From: UBA7236 sp044227505
Lineage (GTDB): Bacteria > Bacteroidota > Bacteroidia > Chitinophagales > BACL12
Assembly (NCBI GenBank): GCA_044227505.1
Contig: JBGAWP010000013.1
Span: 1 to 64,000 of the forward strand
Direction: 5' to 3'
DNA: 64,000 nt
Shown here: positions 1-9,743 of the stretch, piece after piece
Layout of the letters: each line of letters opens with the position of its first letter
Position numbering within the stretch: the first letter of the stretch is position 1
The notes under the pieces: generated by a model
What the model was told of the DNA's origin: nothing
Databases searched by the model: none
Seen by the model: only the letters and a program-made list of their open reading frames with translations
Program-made: the position numbers and the translations under genes

Positions 1-251
1 TAATTAAATTCAAATTCACCATTATAATTTGTTTTAATGCGGGTGCCGTAATTTACATCATCGCCATATACGAGATAAACATAAGTATCTGGTACATAAT
101 ACTCACTCAATAAAAATGTAAAAGTTGAATTGTAATGTTTTGCATATACTTTTCCATAAATGGTGGCCTCACCGCCTATCCCTGGTTCCTTAGCGCATGC
201 GGAAAACAACATCATCAAGGCGAAAAACAAAACAGCACTTTGTTTATGCAT
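1..251 (-). CDS. Partial lipoprotein with carboxypeptidase-regulatory-like start
   Basis: Reading the minus strand from an ATG at 249-251 gives an open frame that runs off the left edge of the window, about 83 residues visible. It begins with a lipoprotein signal (MHKQSAVLFFALMMLFSACA, lipobox FSAC, so Cys19 would be lipidated). After it comes a segment resembling the beta-sandwich carboxypeptidase-regulatory or surrogate-anchor domains of Bacteroidota surface proteins (residues like ATIYGKVYAK and DTYVYLVYGDD). Its ATG overlaps the last 8 bases of the upstream ABC exporter gene (ATGCATAA shared), so it is very probably translated by coupling and works with that transporter. The function is unknown; the missing C-terminus would decide it. 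Confidence 0.7.
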   Translation of the reverse strand, partial: MHKQSAVLFFALMMLFSACAKEPGIGGEATIYGKVYAKHYNSTFTFLLSEYYVPDTYVYLVYGDDVNYGTRIKTNYNGEFEFN

Positions 252-1914
252 GTTGTGGAAGTATGTTAATTTGATTGTCATAGTCGCTAAATGTTTTATT
301 CTGTTCAATTATTACAAAGGTGTGTTCATTTCTCATTTTATTTATGATGGATATTACCCGCTCTTTTACTTCAGTATCCAAATCATTAAAAGGTTCGTCG
401 AGCAACATTATTTTTTTATTGGTTAAAAATGCTCTGGCAAGCATTAGCAATTTTCTTTGTCCCGCCGACAAGTTTCTTCCGCCCTCTTTTACCGCCTGAT
501 CAAGTATTTCAGTGCTGCTATCAGAAATAAAACCAAGGTCAGATAGTATATCAAATGCTGTTTTTCTTTTTTTCTCCTTTCTGCTATAGGAAATAACTTC
601 AAAAATTGTAGAGCCCAATAAAGGCACTGAGTCTGAAACCACTGCAATATTTTTTCTGAGCGCCTGTCGTGAGATCGATTTAATGTCTGTTTCACCAAGA
701 AAAATAGTGCCCTCCTCCACATTATATAATCCCGTTATCAACTTAAATATTGTCGACTTTCCTGAACCCTGAGGACCTGTGATACAGGTTATAGCATTAT
801 TTTTTATTTCAAAAGACAGATCCTTAAAAATTGGAGTTTGATTAAATCCAAAATTCACATGCGAGAATCGAATATTACCTGAAGTGATTTTTTCATTGTC
901 GATGGAACTGTTGTTTTCCTCCTCAGCATTTAGAATATCGAGCAGTTTAGTGAAAGAAACGTTTCCTGATATCCATATTATATTAACCCTCAGAATTCGT
1001 TTGTAAACTGGAATAATACTTAATACCAGCATAATAAAAGTGAGCAGGGAAGGCCCATCGAGTGATCCGTTTGTTTTACCGAGTTGAAAATAGGCAAACC
1101 ATAACATGAATAACAATGTTCCATATAATAATAATGGATATAATGCTTGCATTAACGCTGAAAGCAGGTAATAATTTTTCCCGATTTGAAATAAATTTTC
1201 AGATCTGTTGTTGTATTTTTCTGTCTCAACCGTTTCTCTGTTAAATAATTTGACTGTAGTGATAGCCTTTAAACGCGCCGTAACAAATGCAAGATTTCTT
1301 GAGCGTAAATTTCGTCTTTTTTGAGTTACTGAACGCATCCTGTTGTTAAGCAAATAATTAATAAGAAATAAAAGTGGTAATGCTCCCAATAAAAACATGG
1401 TTAGTTGCCACTGCAACACAATTAACAGTGTAATTGCTGCAACCATAAAAACACAATCATATAAAAATTGAATTACACCTTTTGTGAGATAATCCTGTGC
1501 TGCCTTCATATCTCCGCTGTATCTCAAAAGATATGACCCGGTATCACGGGATTCGAATTTTTGCAGATCAGTTCGGATTTGTTTATTGAATAATTTTTTT
1601 CTCAAATAATTGGAAAATGATTCGCCGGAAATCCCTGTGAAATATTTTTCTAAAAAATTGAAAGCAAAACGAAGGATCAATAAGATTGAAAATAGGATAA
1701 AGAAATAGCTTATGGTTTCAATACGACCAAAAATTGTTTCAAATAAATGCCCTCGCGCTGAATTTGTTCGTAGGGCAAGTTGATAAAACTCACCAATAAA
1801 AAGAGGAATTAAAACTGTACACCCAATACTCAGCAGACCGAATAAAAACGCGACAGTAATAATCCTCTTATTTTCAACCGCAAACGCCTTCAATATTCCA
1901 TACTTCTTAAGCAT
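244..1914 (-). CDS. ABC exporter, fused permease and ATPase
   Basis: Half-transporter of the exporter (ABC-B-like) type, about 556 residues. The N-terminal half has roughly five or six hydrophobic segments (about residues 20-290). The C-terminal half is the nucleotide-binding domain, with Walker A GPQGSGKST near residue 380, signature LSAGQ near 480 and Walker B MLLDEPF near 500. A homodimer in the inner membrane is expected. I chose the ATG at 1912-1914 rather than the one 21 codons upstream, because it gives an 8-base stop/start overlap with the preceding gene (ATGCTTAA), the same geometry as at this gene's own 3' end. The substrate is unknown. It sits between a P-loop protein and a lipoprotein in a coupled operon, which suggests export of a small molecule or peptide made or modified nearby. 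Confidence 0.88.
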   Translation of the reverse strand: MLKKYGILKAFAVENKRIITVAFLFGLLSIGCTVLIPLFIGEFYQLALRTNSARGHLFETIFGRIETISYFFILFSILLILRFAFNFLEKYFTGISGESFSNYLRKKLFNKQIRTDLQKFESRDTGSYLLRYSGDMKAAQDYLTKGVIQFLYDCVFMVAAITLLIVLQWQLTMFLLGALPLLFLINYLLNNRMRSVTQKRRNLRSRNLAFVTARLKAITTVKLFNRETVETEKYNNRSENLFQIGKNYYLLSALMQALYPLLLYGTLLFMLWFAYFQLGKTNGSLDGPSLLTFIMLVLSIIPVYKRILRVNIIWISGNVSFTKLLDILNAEEENNSSIDNEKITSGNIRFSHVNFGFNQTPIFKDLSFEIKNNAITCITGPQGSGKSTIFKLITGLYNVEEGTIFLGETDIKSISRQALRKNIAVVSDSVPLLGSTIFEVISYSRKEKKRKTAFDILSDLGFISDSSTEILDQAVKEGGRNLSAGQRKLLMLARAFLTNKKIMLLDEPFNDLDTEVKERVISIINKMRNEHTFVIIEQNKTFSDYDNQINILPQHA

Positions 1915-2953
1915 GGTGTACAAATACTTTTTGTTTGTCGAATAAATGCACAAATTCTCCTCCTGCAAGTTGATCAATGTCTAAGGTAGGTATTGATATT
2001 TTGGCTTTAACTTCTCTGATTAGTAAAGGACTCATCGTAAAACGTCCACATATAACTGCAGGTGTTACTCCGAATTGTTCCAATAATTGTAAACCATAAA
2101 ATACACCCAGACTATCTCCACAGGAGAATATCATGCTATGTATAGTCTGCATAAATGTTGTGTCACGAAGAAGAAAATCAGTTTCACGCTCAAGCAATCC
2201 ATCTGCAATTTCCATTACTATGTAATCCGGATTTTCAAGTTCCAACATATTGAGTAATGTTTGATACAGATCAAGAATTTCTTCTTTAGAGCACATATAG
2301 GTGGAGGGATAACCGCCATCGGTAAAATCTAAAGTAATATCAGCACCACAATCAAAAACAAAATCTTTATCTTTTGTATAACAGGTTCCGGTTAATTTTA
2401 TGAATGCTACCTTTTTACCTGTAGTTTTTAAACCACGGGCAAGATAGGCTGCCGATGTAGTTTTTCCGCTGTCCATTGAGGAGCCAACAGATAAGATCAC
2501 CTTTGCATTATTTGGCACATGACCACTGAAAGGAATACGATTTGTGTGATAAAATTTTGTATTTATTACCTTCCCATCAGTTGCAGTTAAATATCCAACC
2601 AAACGAACTTTTGTAGGTTCTATATATTCAAAGGATGCATTTTTTGATTTAACTATTCCAATTGCTCCCCCGGCACCTAAAATGTCAAGGATCTCTGTTG
2701 GCTGTTCGGGAATATATCCTTCAAATTGTGATGTTGCATACCGATTTGCAAAAGCCGCCATAATAATATCTCCTTCAAAAATTGCAGCAATACGTTTTGT
2801 ATCTGATTGAATAGAAGTGTGTTTGCCAATTAACATTACTTCAAATAATGCAACATCACCGTCTACTGGTATATAGGAATTATTAATGGTGTTGTCAACA
2901 TTGTAATTTGTGATCTCTTTGCAGATGATTGATTTTTTGATGCGATTGTTCAT
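1907..2953 (-). CDS. P-loop protein, DUF1611 / dethiobiotin-synthetase-like
   Basis: A 348-residue protein with an N-terminal alpha/beta part and a C-terminal P-loop domain. The P-loop reads VGSSMDSGKTTSA near residues 154-166, followed by AYLARGLKTTGKKVAFIKLT, the arrangement seen in MobB, dethiobiotin synthetase and DUF1611 proteins, which bind ATP and often carry out ligase-like steps. A Walker-B-like stretch is DYIVMEIADG. I assign only the superfamily; DUF1611 is the closest I recognise and is uncertain. The stop codon overlaps the start of the ABC exporter by 8 bases, so the two are coupled. The propeller gene ends only 27 bases upstream, so all may share a transcript. Confidence 0.55.
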   Translation of the reverse strand: MNNRIKKSIICKEITNYNVDNTINNSYIPVDGDVALFEVMLIGKHTSIQSDTKRIAAIFEGDIIMAAFANRYATSQFEGYIPEQPTEILDILGAGGAIGIVKSKNASFEYIEPTKVRLVGYLTATDGKVINTKFYHTNRIPFSGHVPNNAKVILSVGSSMDSGKTTSAAYLARGLKTTGKKVAFIKLTGTCYTKDKDFVFDCGADITLDFTDGGYPSTYMCSKEEILDLYQTLLNMLELENPDYIVMEIADGLLERETDFLLRDTTFMQTIHSMIFSCGDSLGVFYGLQLLEQFGVTPAVICGRFTMSPLLIREVKAKISIPTLDIDQLAGGEFVHLFDKQKVFVHHA

Positions 2954-2980
2954 ACTTTTAAATTTATAAGGTTTAAAAAA

Positions 2981-5899
2981 TTAATTAAATATTATTGTTG
3001 CATGTGCTATTACCGATTTCGAATCAGAAATATTTATGATATAAGCACCGGCCGGAATTGTTCCTCTGTTAATTATGATGTTTTGGTCGTAATTAGTTAA
3101 AACTTCTTTAATCAATCTTCCGCTGAGATCAGTTATCAATATGTTTATTGCTGAACCAATTAATTCATCTTGTTGAGGTAATTGCAAGGTAAAGTCTGAT
3201 CGTGATGGATTTGGAAATACTTCAGCCACCATTTTTTCATTATCATAAAAATGAATATCCTCCGGTGTTGTTCCATAAAGAATGGTAACGATATCTCTTT
3301 GGCTTAATTCTCCGTAACTTCCACCTGCAACATAAAATCCATTTTCCTTTGCAACCAAAGTATTAGGCACATCTGATGCATGGCCGGTTCCATCATAAAT
3401 ATTTTCATCTGTGAGTGTTCCATCTGATGAATATTTAAGTGTAATATAATCGTAATCAATAATTCCTCCGGACCCATTATCCGTCTGTCCCGTAATAAAA
3501 ATATTATTTTCGGCATCTGTCACTGCTTCACTCGCATCATCGTTTAATTCGTTTGTATATGTTTCTTCCCAAATTAAATCTCCATCGGCAGAAAATTTTA
3601 ATAGCGTTATATCCCCATTCAATGTTGCACTAGCGGTATCAGGTGAAGTGGTTGCCGCAATAATTATATTTCCATTCGTATCTAAACAAATACTTTTCGC
3701 ATCATCGTTTCCATTTTCGATTCCATCATATTGTTGTTGCCACAATAGAGAGCCGGTTGCAGAATAGTGCAGAATCGAAATATCTTTATTGGCATCGGAA
3801 TTAAGTATTTCTCCGACTATAAAAATATTTTCCTCAGCATCAATTGTCATCCCAATTCCTTCGTCATTTCCAAATGTTCCGTCAAAGGTTTTTACCCATT
3901 GTTGCACTCCCGCAGCATTATACTTGATTAAAACTATGTCAAAATCAGCTCCATTAAATGTTTTTCCGACAACATAAATATTCCCGCTTGTTGACACTTT
4001 AATAGTCTTTGCATTATCGATACCATTTCCGGTTCCATTAAAACGATTAGTCCATTCCATAATTCCTGAAGAGGAATATTTTATGGTAATTATATCATCA
4101 TTCGAAATAATACTTGCATCCTGATCACTTCTGCCTGTTATATATATATTGTTATCATTGCTAATTGCTATGCCTATCGCCTTATCTGTTTCATTTGCAC
4201 TTGCATAGTTGTATTGTTGCGCCCAAATGGAGTCTCCGGTGGCACTGTATTTTGCCAAAATCATATCGTAACCGGTTCCGCTATTTTTTATAAAACCTGT
4301 TGCGTATATATTTCCGCCATTGTCTGACGCTAATGCAATTGCATCATCTGTACTTTGAGTATTGCTGCTGCCATTTATTTCATTTTTCCATAAAATATTT
4401 CCGGTAACCCCTAATTTCATCACCAGGAAATTGCGATCACTTTCATATCCATAAGTATACCCGGCGAGATACATACTATTGGAAGCGTCGTGAATTATTG
4501 CATGAACATTGTCTGCATTGTCGCCAATACCATTGTAGGTATTATTCCACTCAATATTACCTTCACTGCTTAATTTTATGGTAAGTGCATTTTTATTTGG
4601 AATAACTTCTGTATAGCCGGCAATTAATATATTTCCTGTTCCATCTACCCCAATTGATCTTGCTATATTATTATTTAATGCTCCGGTAGAAAAAAGTGTT
4701 GACCATTGTATAACTCCTGCATTATTGTAACGCAGTCCAATAATATTATTTTTTATTTCTGCGGATGGATCTGTATCTGTTGAGCCGGCAATAAAAATAT
4801 TACCAGCATCGTCCACGATCATAGCCGCGGGTATATCATCATTTGCTGCATCCCCACCAAAAGTTTGTGCAAATTGTTGAATACCGGAACTGTTGTATTT
4901 TAAAGTAAGTATATCATAATCTACTGCAATTGCCGCTGCATTTACATCACTCTGTCCGGTTACATAAATATTTCCCGCTGCATCAATTCCGATATTTGTT
5001 GCGCGGTCGTCGTTCACATAATCAAATATTGCCTGCCATATTTCATTGCCATCGGCATCATAACAAAGCGTGGCATAATCATAATTATCTCCATTATTAC
5101 TTCTGCCTGTAATATATACTCTGCCATTTGTATTATTACTAACAATACTTGTTGCCCGATCGTGATGTGTGCGGTCAAAATAATTTCTCCATATTTCATT
5201 GCCTGTCGCAACATCATATTTAATGGTCATATAATCATCATCACTGCCATTAGCAGATCTTCCTGTTACCACAAGATTGCCATCGGAAGAAAAAACCATT
5301 GCCGTTGGGCGATCGGTTGCATTTCCAAAACCATTACTTCGTTTTGTCCATTGCTGAACTCCGGCACTATTATACTTTATAATTAAGAAGTCATCATTAT
5401 TATTTAAGGATGCGTCTTTATCACTTTGCCCTGCAACATAAACATTTCCTGATGCATCCACACTTATTATATTGCCTTGATCAAATTCATTGGAAGTATA
5501 ATTATATATGGATGTCCAAAGATTATTGCCGTTTTCATCAAATTTTAATGTGGCAATATCGTATCCGGTACCGCTGCCTTTTAAATAACCGGTGATGAGT
5601 ATATTACCTGAATTGTCTATTGCGATAGCTGTAGCCTCATCTGGACCATTTCCTGCGCCATTAATTACTCTTGTCCAAATGGTATCACCTGATAGATCTA
5701 ATTTTACTAATAAAATATCCTTGCTTAATTCCGGATTTATTGTATATCCCGCCTGATAACTAATTCCTGCATTATTTGTAATTACGGCATTGTATACATC
5801 ACTAAAATCACCCTGACCATTAAATCTGCTTGTCCATTGAGCATTTGTCAAACTTAATTGGCCAAGAATGCTGAGGATCAAAATACTTATTTTTTTCAT
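2981..5899 (-). CDS. Secreted SBBP-type beta-propeller protein with T9SS sorting domain
   Basis: About 972 residues. The start is the ATG at 5897-5899, because it opens a clear signal peptide (MKKISILILSILGQLSLTNA, cut before Q) and a -7 promoter element lies 33 bases upstream; the longer open frame adds 23 non-signal residues. The body is 16 repeats of about 50-58 residues with the SBBP pattern (D-x-x-GNIYVTG, then D-x-x-x-x-KY-x-x-x-G, then W). It ends in a Por/T9SS C-terminal domain (FPNPSRSDFTLQ, then LITDLSGRLIKEV). It is predicted to cross the outer membrane by T9SS and stay at the surface or be released. The ligand is unknown. Blades 1-8 and 9-16 look like two copies of one eight-blade unit. 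Confidence 0.9.
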   Translation of the reverse strand: MKKISILILSILGQLSLTNAQWTSRFNGQGDFSDVYNAVITNNAGISYQAGYTINPELSKDILLVKLDLSGDTIWTRVINGAGNGPDEATAIAIDNSGNILITGYLKGSGTGYDIATLKFDENGNNLWTSIYNYTSNEFDQGNIISVDASGNVYVAGQSDKDASLNNNDDFLIIKYNSAGVQQWTKRSNGFGNATDRPTAMVFSSDGNLVVTGRSANGSDDDYMTIKYDVATGNEIWRNYFDRTHHDRATSIVSNNTNGRVYITGRSNNGDNYDYATLCYDADGNEIWQAIFDYVNDDRATNIGIDAAGNIYVTGQSDVNAAAIAVDYDILTLKYNSSGIQQFAQTFGGDAANDDIPAAMIVDDAGNIFIAGSTDTDPSAEIKNNIIGLRYNNAGVIQWSTLFSTGALNNNIARSIGVDGTGNILIAGYTEVIPNKNALTIKLSSEGNIEWNNTYNGIGDNADNVHAIIHDASNSMYLAGYTYGYESDRNFLVMKLGVTGNILWKNEINGSSNTQSTDDAIALASDNGGNIYATGFIKNSGTGYDMILAKYSATGDSIWAQQYNYASANETDKAIGIAISNDNNIYITGRSDQDASIISNDDIITIKYSSSGIMEWTNRFNGTGNGIDNAKTIKVSTSGNIYVVGKTFNGADFDIVLIKYNAAGVQQWVKTFDGTFGNDEGIGMTIDAEENIFIVGEILNSDANKDISILHYSATGSLLWQQQYDGIENGNDDAKSICLDTNGNIIIAATTSPDTASATLNGDITLLKFSADGDLIWEETYTNELNDDASEAVTDAENNIFITGQTDNGSGGIIDYDYITLKYSSDGTLTDENIYDGTGHASDVPNTLVAKENGFYVAGGSYGELSQRDIVTILYGTTPEDIHFYDNEKMVAEVFPNPSRSDFTLQLPQQDELIGSAINILITDLSGRLIKEVLTNYDQNIIINRGTIPAGAYIINISDSKSVIAHATIIFN

Positions 5900-5931
5900 G
5901 ACTTGTTTGCGGTTATTGTTTGTTTGCAAGT

Positions 5932-5939
5932 CAAAAGTA
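5932..5939 (-). promoter_or_regulatory. -7 promoter element of the propeller gene
   Basis: On the minus strand this reads TACTTTTG, an exact match to the Bacteroidota TAnnTTTG element. It lies 33 bases upstream of the chosen ATG at 5899. No convincing -33 TTTG was found at the expected distance. Confidence 0.5.
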
Positions 5940-6216
5940 TTCTGTGTTATTACATATAAAAAAGACAAAAATTTAACAGTTCCATGAGTATGGAAGGCGC
6001 AAATAGGAATACAGCCTTACATTCGGATTCTCAAATGCATTTTTGTGCTGTAAATGGCTGAGATGTAGGAGTTTGAATAAAGGACAAGAAATAGACTAAT
6101 TCAGAAAAACAGGGGTATTTTGAAGCCAAAATCCACCTAAAAAATGTAAATTCACCATTCTTAAAAGGCACAATCCTATTTTCAATGGTTGCTTCCTTAA
6201 TGAATAAAATAGATGA

Positions 6217-8859
6217 TCATCCCGGATTTTTCTGCCCTGTTCCGAATTTAAATCCAATACTTTCCCGCAGGTTGGTCTTGCCTTCAATATCCAAATTAAA
6301 ATTCTTCAGGTCATCGATGGTGATTGATTTTATCATTTCCGGTGTGCGTTGTGCTGCCGGAATTCCTGCCATGCGTAAATTTTGGTGATGCACAATGTCT
6401 GCGGCTATTTTTCGCATCGTTCTGGCATTTCCAAAAAACTTATTTCTGTTTGCGGTTAGTTGAGTTATAAATCCTTTTAAATGCGCAGCGGCGTCTTCCG
6501 TTAAGAATAAATATTCTTTTTTGAGCATATTTTCACCTATTACAAATAGCTCCTCGTCGGTATAATCTTCAAAGTGAATAAATTTATCAAATCGCGATTT
6601 TAATCCAGGATTTGATTCCAGGAATATTGTCATATTATCAGTATATCCAGCAACTATAACAATAAATTCTCCGCGGTGATCTTCCATGCGTTTTAATAAT
6701 GTTTCAATCGCCTCCCGTCCAAAATCATTTTCACCACCCTGACTTAATGCATAAGCCTCATCAATAAATAATCCTCCACCCATTGCAGCCTCTATCATAC
6801 TATCCGCTTTAATTGCGGTCTGACCCACATATCCCGCAACCATTCCTTCGCGATCTGTTTCCACTAAATGTCCGCGTTCTAATATACCAAGCGCTTTAAA
6901 TATCTTCACTAAAATTCGCGCAACAGTTGTTTTTCCTGTTCCCGGGTTTCCCGTAAATACGGTATGCAATGAAAATGATTTTTTTACATCGCGACCTATT
7001 TCTTTATAGTATCTTACAAGTTTAACGGTTTCTTCTATTTCATTTTTTACTTTAGCCATCCCGGTTAATTCCTTCAACTCATTCATGGCATCTTGCAATA
7101 AAACTTCATCAACCGGGAGTTCTACTTTTTTGGAGCTTCCAAAACCGAAAATAATTTCAACATCTTGTAATGTGATATTGCTGAGATCTTCATTGGTGAG
7201 TTCTTCCGGTTTTTCCTGTTTCATTAAACGAAGAGCCATATTTTGTTTGGCTTCTTCTATAATGGAATTTACATAACGGGCATTTCCGAATTTATTATCG
7301 CGGTTGCGATAGGCCTCCACCACTTTCATGTAAATTAAATTCTTGGCTTCTTCACTGATGGTAACTCCGCGTTTTTTGGAGTCGTATTCCGATATTGCCA
7401 TTAATTCATCAGGATTATAATCCGGAAAATTAATTACCTGCGAAACACGAGAACTCAATCCCGGATTTGAATTTAAAAAGTCGCGCATTTCTTTCGGATA
7501 TCCCGCATAAATAATTGCAGTATCTCCGGGACCATCACTCATTTCTTTAATTAAAACCTCAATCACTTCTTTTCCAAAATCTTTTCCATCATCACCTCTG
7601 TCGCTTAATGCATAGGCCTCATCAATAAATAAAATACCGCCGCGTGCGCGATCAATTGCTGCTTTTGTTTTTGGTGCTGTTTGACCAATATATTCCGCAA
7701 CCAGATCCACCCTTCCAACTTCTGTAACATCTGCACGTTTTAGGAGTCCCATCGCCTTATAAATTTTACCGAGCATACGGGCAACAGTGGTTTTTCCTGT
7801 TCCGGGATTACCGGTGAAAACCATGTTGAGGTTCATCTTATTTTTTTCTTCAAAACCTTTTTCCTGACGAATTTTTAAGAACTTTAAATACGTAGTTAGT
7901 TCGTTGATCTCTTTTTTAACAGTTTCTAATCCAATAAGATCATCTAATTCTTTTTTTGCTATTTCATAGGTTTCTGCATCCGTAACCATGGTTGCGGTTT
8001 TTAATGTAGCAGTTGCACCTTCCACGCCGGTAAGCCAAACTGGATCACCTGTTAGTTCAATATCAACAGTGCTCACTTCAAATGGAACTACTGCAATAAT
8101 ATTATCCATAAAAACTACTTCGCAAGTATATTTATCGGGATACCAAAATCCTGCAGCATCACTTCCGTAGCCAACATCCATCACGATGCTTTTCCGGCTG
8201 TCGTTCACATGTTCAAACCAATAGGATGCACCTTTTAATTGATGTACATCGTTGTAGAAATAAAAATTAAATTCCAGTGGAAAATATTTTTCAAAGGTGA
8301 TCTTATTTGTAAGATCTAATTCTATAGAAATATATTGTGCAGTATCTTTATTAAAGGTAGTCAGATATTTTCTGTTCTCGCGCGCAACATTTGCTTTTGG
8401 CGCGTTAAATAATTTAATGGAATTAATATCAAAATATGGATTATTCCCCGCAGAAACCAAACCGTTATTCGTGATATAAAAATAATTGGTGCCCACTAAT
8501 ACTTCGTCCAACCAAATTTCCCATTTATAGGTGCCTTTTTTCCACCATCCCGGAGTTGCAGTTCCCCAACCTTCGCGAACGAAAATGATATTTTGATCGG
8601 TAGTTACCACTATATCCTTCTCGAGTTTGCACATCTCCTTATTCTCGTAATATTCTGTTGCTTTGATCACAACTTTTGCCTTCCATTCCTCCTCATCAAA
8701 CAAGAGATTGAACAATTGCAACTCCACATTTACATAACAAACTTCCGTTTCATCAAAAACGATCCTGTAGTTCTTGGTGTTGCCGAAGAAATTCTCCAGC
8801 GAACCATAAACCTTCATTTCCTTGAATTTATACCGTTTTTTTTCTTCTTTCTTGGCCAT
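6217..8859 (-). CDS. Tandem AAA+ ATPase of CbbX/SpoVK family with N-terminal beta domains
   Basis: An 880-residue cytoplasmic protein with no signal peptide. Residues 1 to about 290 are beta-rich and look like two related sandwich modules (aromatic-rich lines such as GWWKKGTYKWEIWLD and AGFWYPDKYTCEVVF). Two complete AAA+ modules of the CbbX/SpoVK group follow. The first has Walker A GNPGTGKTT near residue 350, Walker B ILFIDEAYAL and arginine-finger region NPGLSSR. The second has GNPGTGKTT near 637, LFIDEAYAL and NPGLKSR. Both sites look intact. CbbX-type ATPases remodel protein complexes by pulling on substrate termini; here the N-terminal region probably recognises the substrate. The gene stands alone between long spacers, so context does not reveal the partner. 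Confidence 0.87.
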   Translation of the reverse strand: MAKKEEKKRYKFKEMKVYGSLENFFGNTKNYRIVFDETEVCYVNVELQLFNLLFDEEEWKAKVVIKATEYYENKEMCKLEKDIVVTTDQNIIFVREGWGTATPGWWKKGTYKWEIWLDEVLVGTNYFYITNNGLVSAGNNPYFDINSIKLFNAPKANVARENRKYLTTFNKDTAQYISIELDLTNKITFEKYFPLEFNFYFYNDVHQLKGASYWFEHVNDSRKSIVMDVGYGSDAAGFWYPDKYTCEVVFMDNIIAVVPFEVSTVDIELTGDPVWLTGVEGATATLKTATMVTDAETYEIAKKELDDLIGLETVKKEINELTTYLKFLKIRQEKGFEEKNKMNLNMVFTGNPGTGKTTVARMLGKIYKAMGLLKRADVTEVGRVDLVAEYIGQTAPKTKAAIDRARGGILFIDEAYALSDRGDDGKDFGKEVIEVLIKEMSDGPGDTAIIYAGYPKEMRDFLNSNPGLSSRVSQVINFPDYNPDELMAISEYDSKKRGVTISEEAKNLIYMKVVEAYRNRDNKFGNARYVNSIIEEAKQNMALRLMKQEKPEELTNEDLSNITLQDVEIIFGFGSSKKVELPVDEVLLQDAMNELKELTGMAKVKNEIEETVKLVRYYKEIGRDVKKSFSLHTVFTGNPGTGKTTVARILVKIFKALGILERGHLVETDREGMVAGYVGQTAIKADSMIEAAMGGGLFIDEAYALSQGGENDFGREAIETLLKRMEDHRGEFIVIVAGYTDNMTIFLESNPGLKSRFDKFIHFEDYTDEELFVIGENMLKKEYLFLTEDAAAHLKGFITQLTANRNKFFGNARTMRKIAADIVHHQNLRMAGIPAAQRTPEMIKSITIDDLKNFNLDIEGKTNLRESIGFKFGTGQKNPG

Positions 8860-9044
8860 AACTGTCTTTAAATACTTTTGTAAAAGGGTGGTAAAAATAG
8901 GGAATTCCTGATTTTGTTTGGGTTTTTGTTTGCAGCAAGCTTATTAACTCAAAAAGATAAAAAAAATTGTAACATATTGATTGTCAATCATATAGATAAT
9001 ATTATAAAATTGGGAACTTTTTAGAGTGTATTTTTGTTATCATC

Positions 9045-9518
9045 TCATTCTCCCGAAAAAGTGAACATTTCGTAATTATTGGCTATTCCGAAATAAACGA
9101 CCACTTCCTCCACCAAACTTTCCCGAACTACAATAATTACCTGAAGGGAATCATCTTTTGAATCAAGCAACGCTTTGAGTTCAACACTAAATCCTTCGCC
9201 TTTCAATTCCAAGGGTCCAACTTCATCAATAATTAAAAAGGCATTTTTTTTATCTGAAGCATGTTTCAAGATTTCTTTGGCTTGATCAAATCCCGCAACT
9301 CTAAAAATGTATTTTCCTATACTTAAAACATTTTCCTCATTTTCCTGGGCTTCCATTTCAAATTGTGCTCCTGTGGCAACATCCACAAAAACTCGTTTTC
9401 CATTTATTTTCGGTGTAAGAATTCCGTAAACGTCTTTTCGGTTTTTGCACCATTCGGTTAGTCGGGTAGTTTTACCTGAATTAATTGGGCCGGATACGAT
9501 GAGGGTTTTAATGAGCAT
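9045..9518 (-). CDS. THEP1-like nucleoside-triphosphatase (NTPase_1)
   Basis: A small P-loop protein of 157 residues. Walker A is GPINSGKTT at residues 10-18 and Walker B is LIIDEVGPLEL at 95-105; the EVGPLEL signature is typical of the THEP1 (COG1618, NTPase_1) family, which hydrolyses NTPs in vitro and whose cellular role is unclear. The length is slightly shorter than archaeal THEP1. It is followed on the same strand, after a 207-base repeat-containing spacer upstream of its start, by the membrane-protein gene ending at 9726. I infer that the two may cooperate. Confidence 0.8.
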   Translation of the reverse strand: MLIKTLIVSGPINSGKTTRLTEWCKNRKDVYGILTPKINGKRVFVDVATGAQFEMEAQENEENVLSIGKYIFRVAGFDQAKEILKHASDKKNAFLIIDEVGPLELKGEGFSVELKALLDSKDDSLQVIIVVRESLVEEVVVYFGIANNYEMFTFSGE

Positions 9519-9560
9519 TTTTGTTTTAGTTTAATTTGTTTATTCCAAGAGGGCATTTAG

Positions 9561-9630
9561 CAGTCAACAGTCAACAGTGGGCAGTGGGCAGTTTGTAACA
9601 TTGATGATTGTGGCTCCGAATTAAAATTTG
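9561..9630. repeat. Dispersed 70-bp repeat, copy 1
   Basis: This begins with heptamers CAGTCAA, CAGTCAA, CAGTGGG, CAGTGGG and continues into a unique stretch ending in a CTCCGAATTAAAATT-like tail. The same 70 bases occur without any gap at 50351-50420, with 59 of 70 positions identical by my count. Confidence 0.75.
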
Positions 9631-9701
9631 TTATTTTATTATACTTCAATTAATAATCAATACAAAATGAAATCTTTAATCCAAAGTAAAATCAATCCCA
9701 T

Positions 9702-9743
9702 GTCCTGTGTCCTAAGTCCTATGTCCTAAGTCCTATGTCCTAC
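9702..9743. repeat. Heptamer array GTCCTAA/GTCCTAT, six copies
   Basis: Six units in perfect 7-bp register: GTCCTGT, GTCCTAA, GTCCTAT, GTCCTAA, GTCCTAT, GTCCTAC. It overlaps the 3' end of the membrane-protein gene: the last codons and the stop at 9726-9728 lie inside it. Confidence 0.9.

Noticed and set aside
6096..6287. 63-codon minus-strand frame after the AAA gene
   Set aside because: It overlaps the AAA gene's 3' end in another frame and has no recognisable feature.
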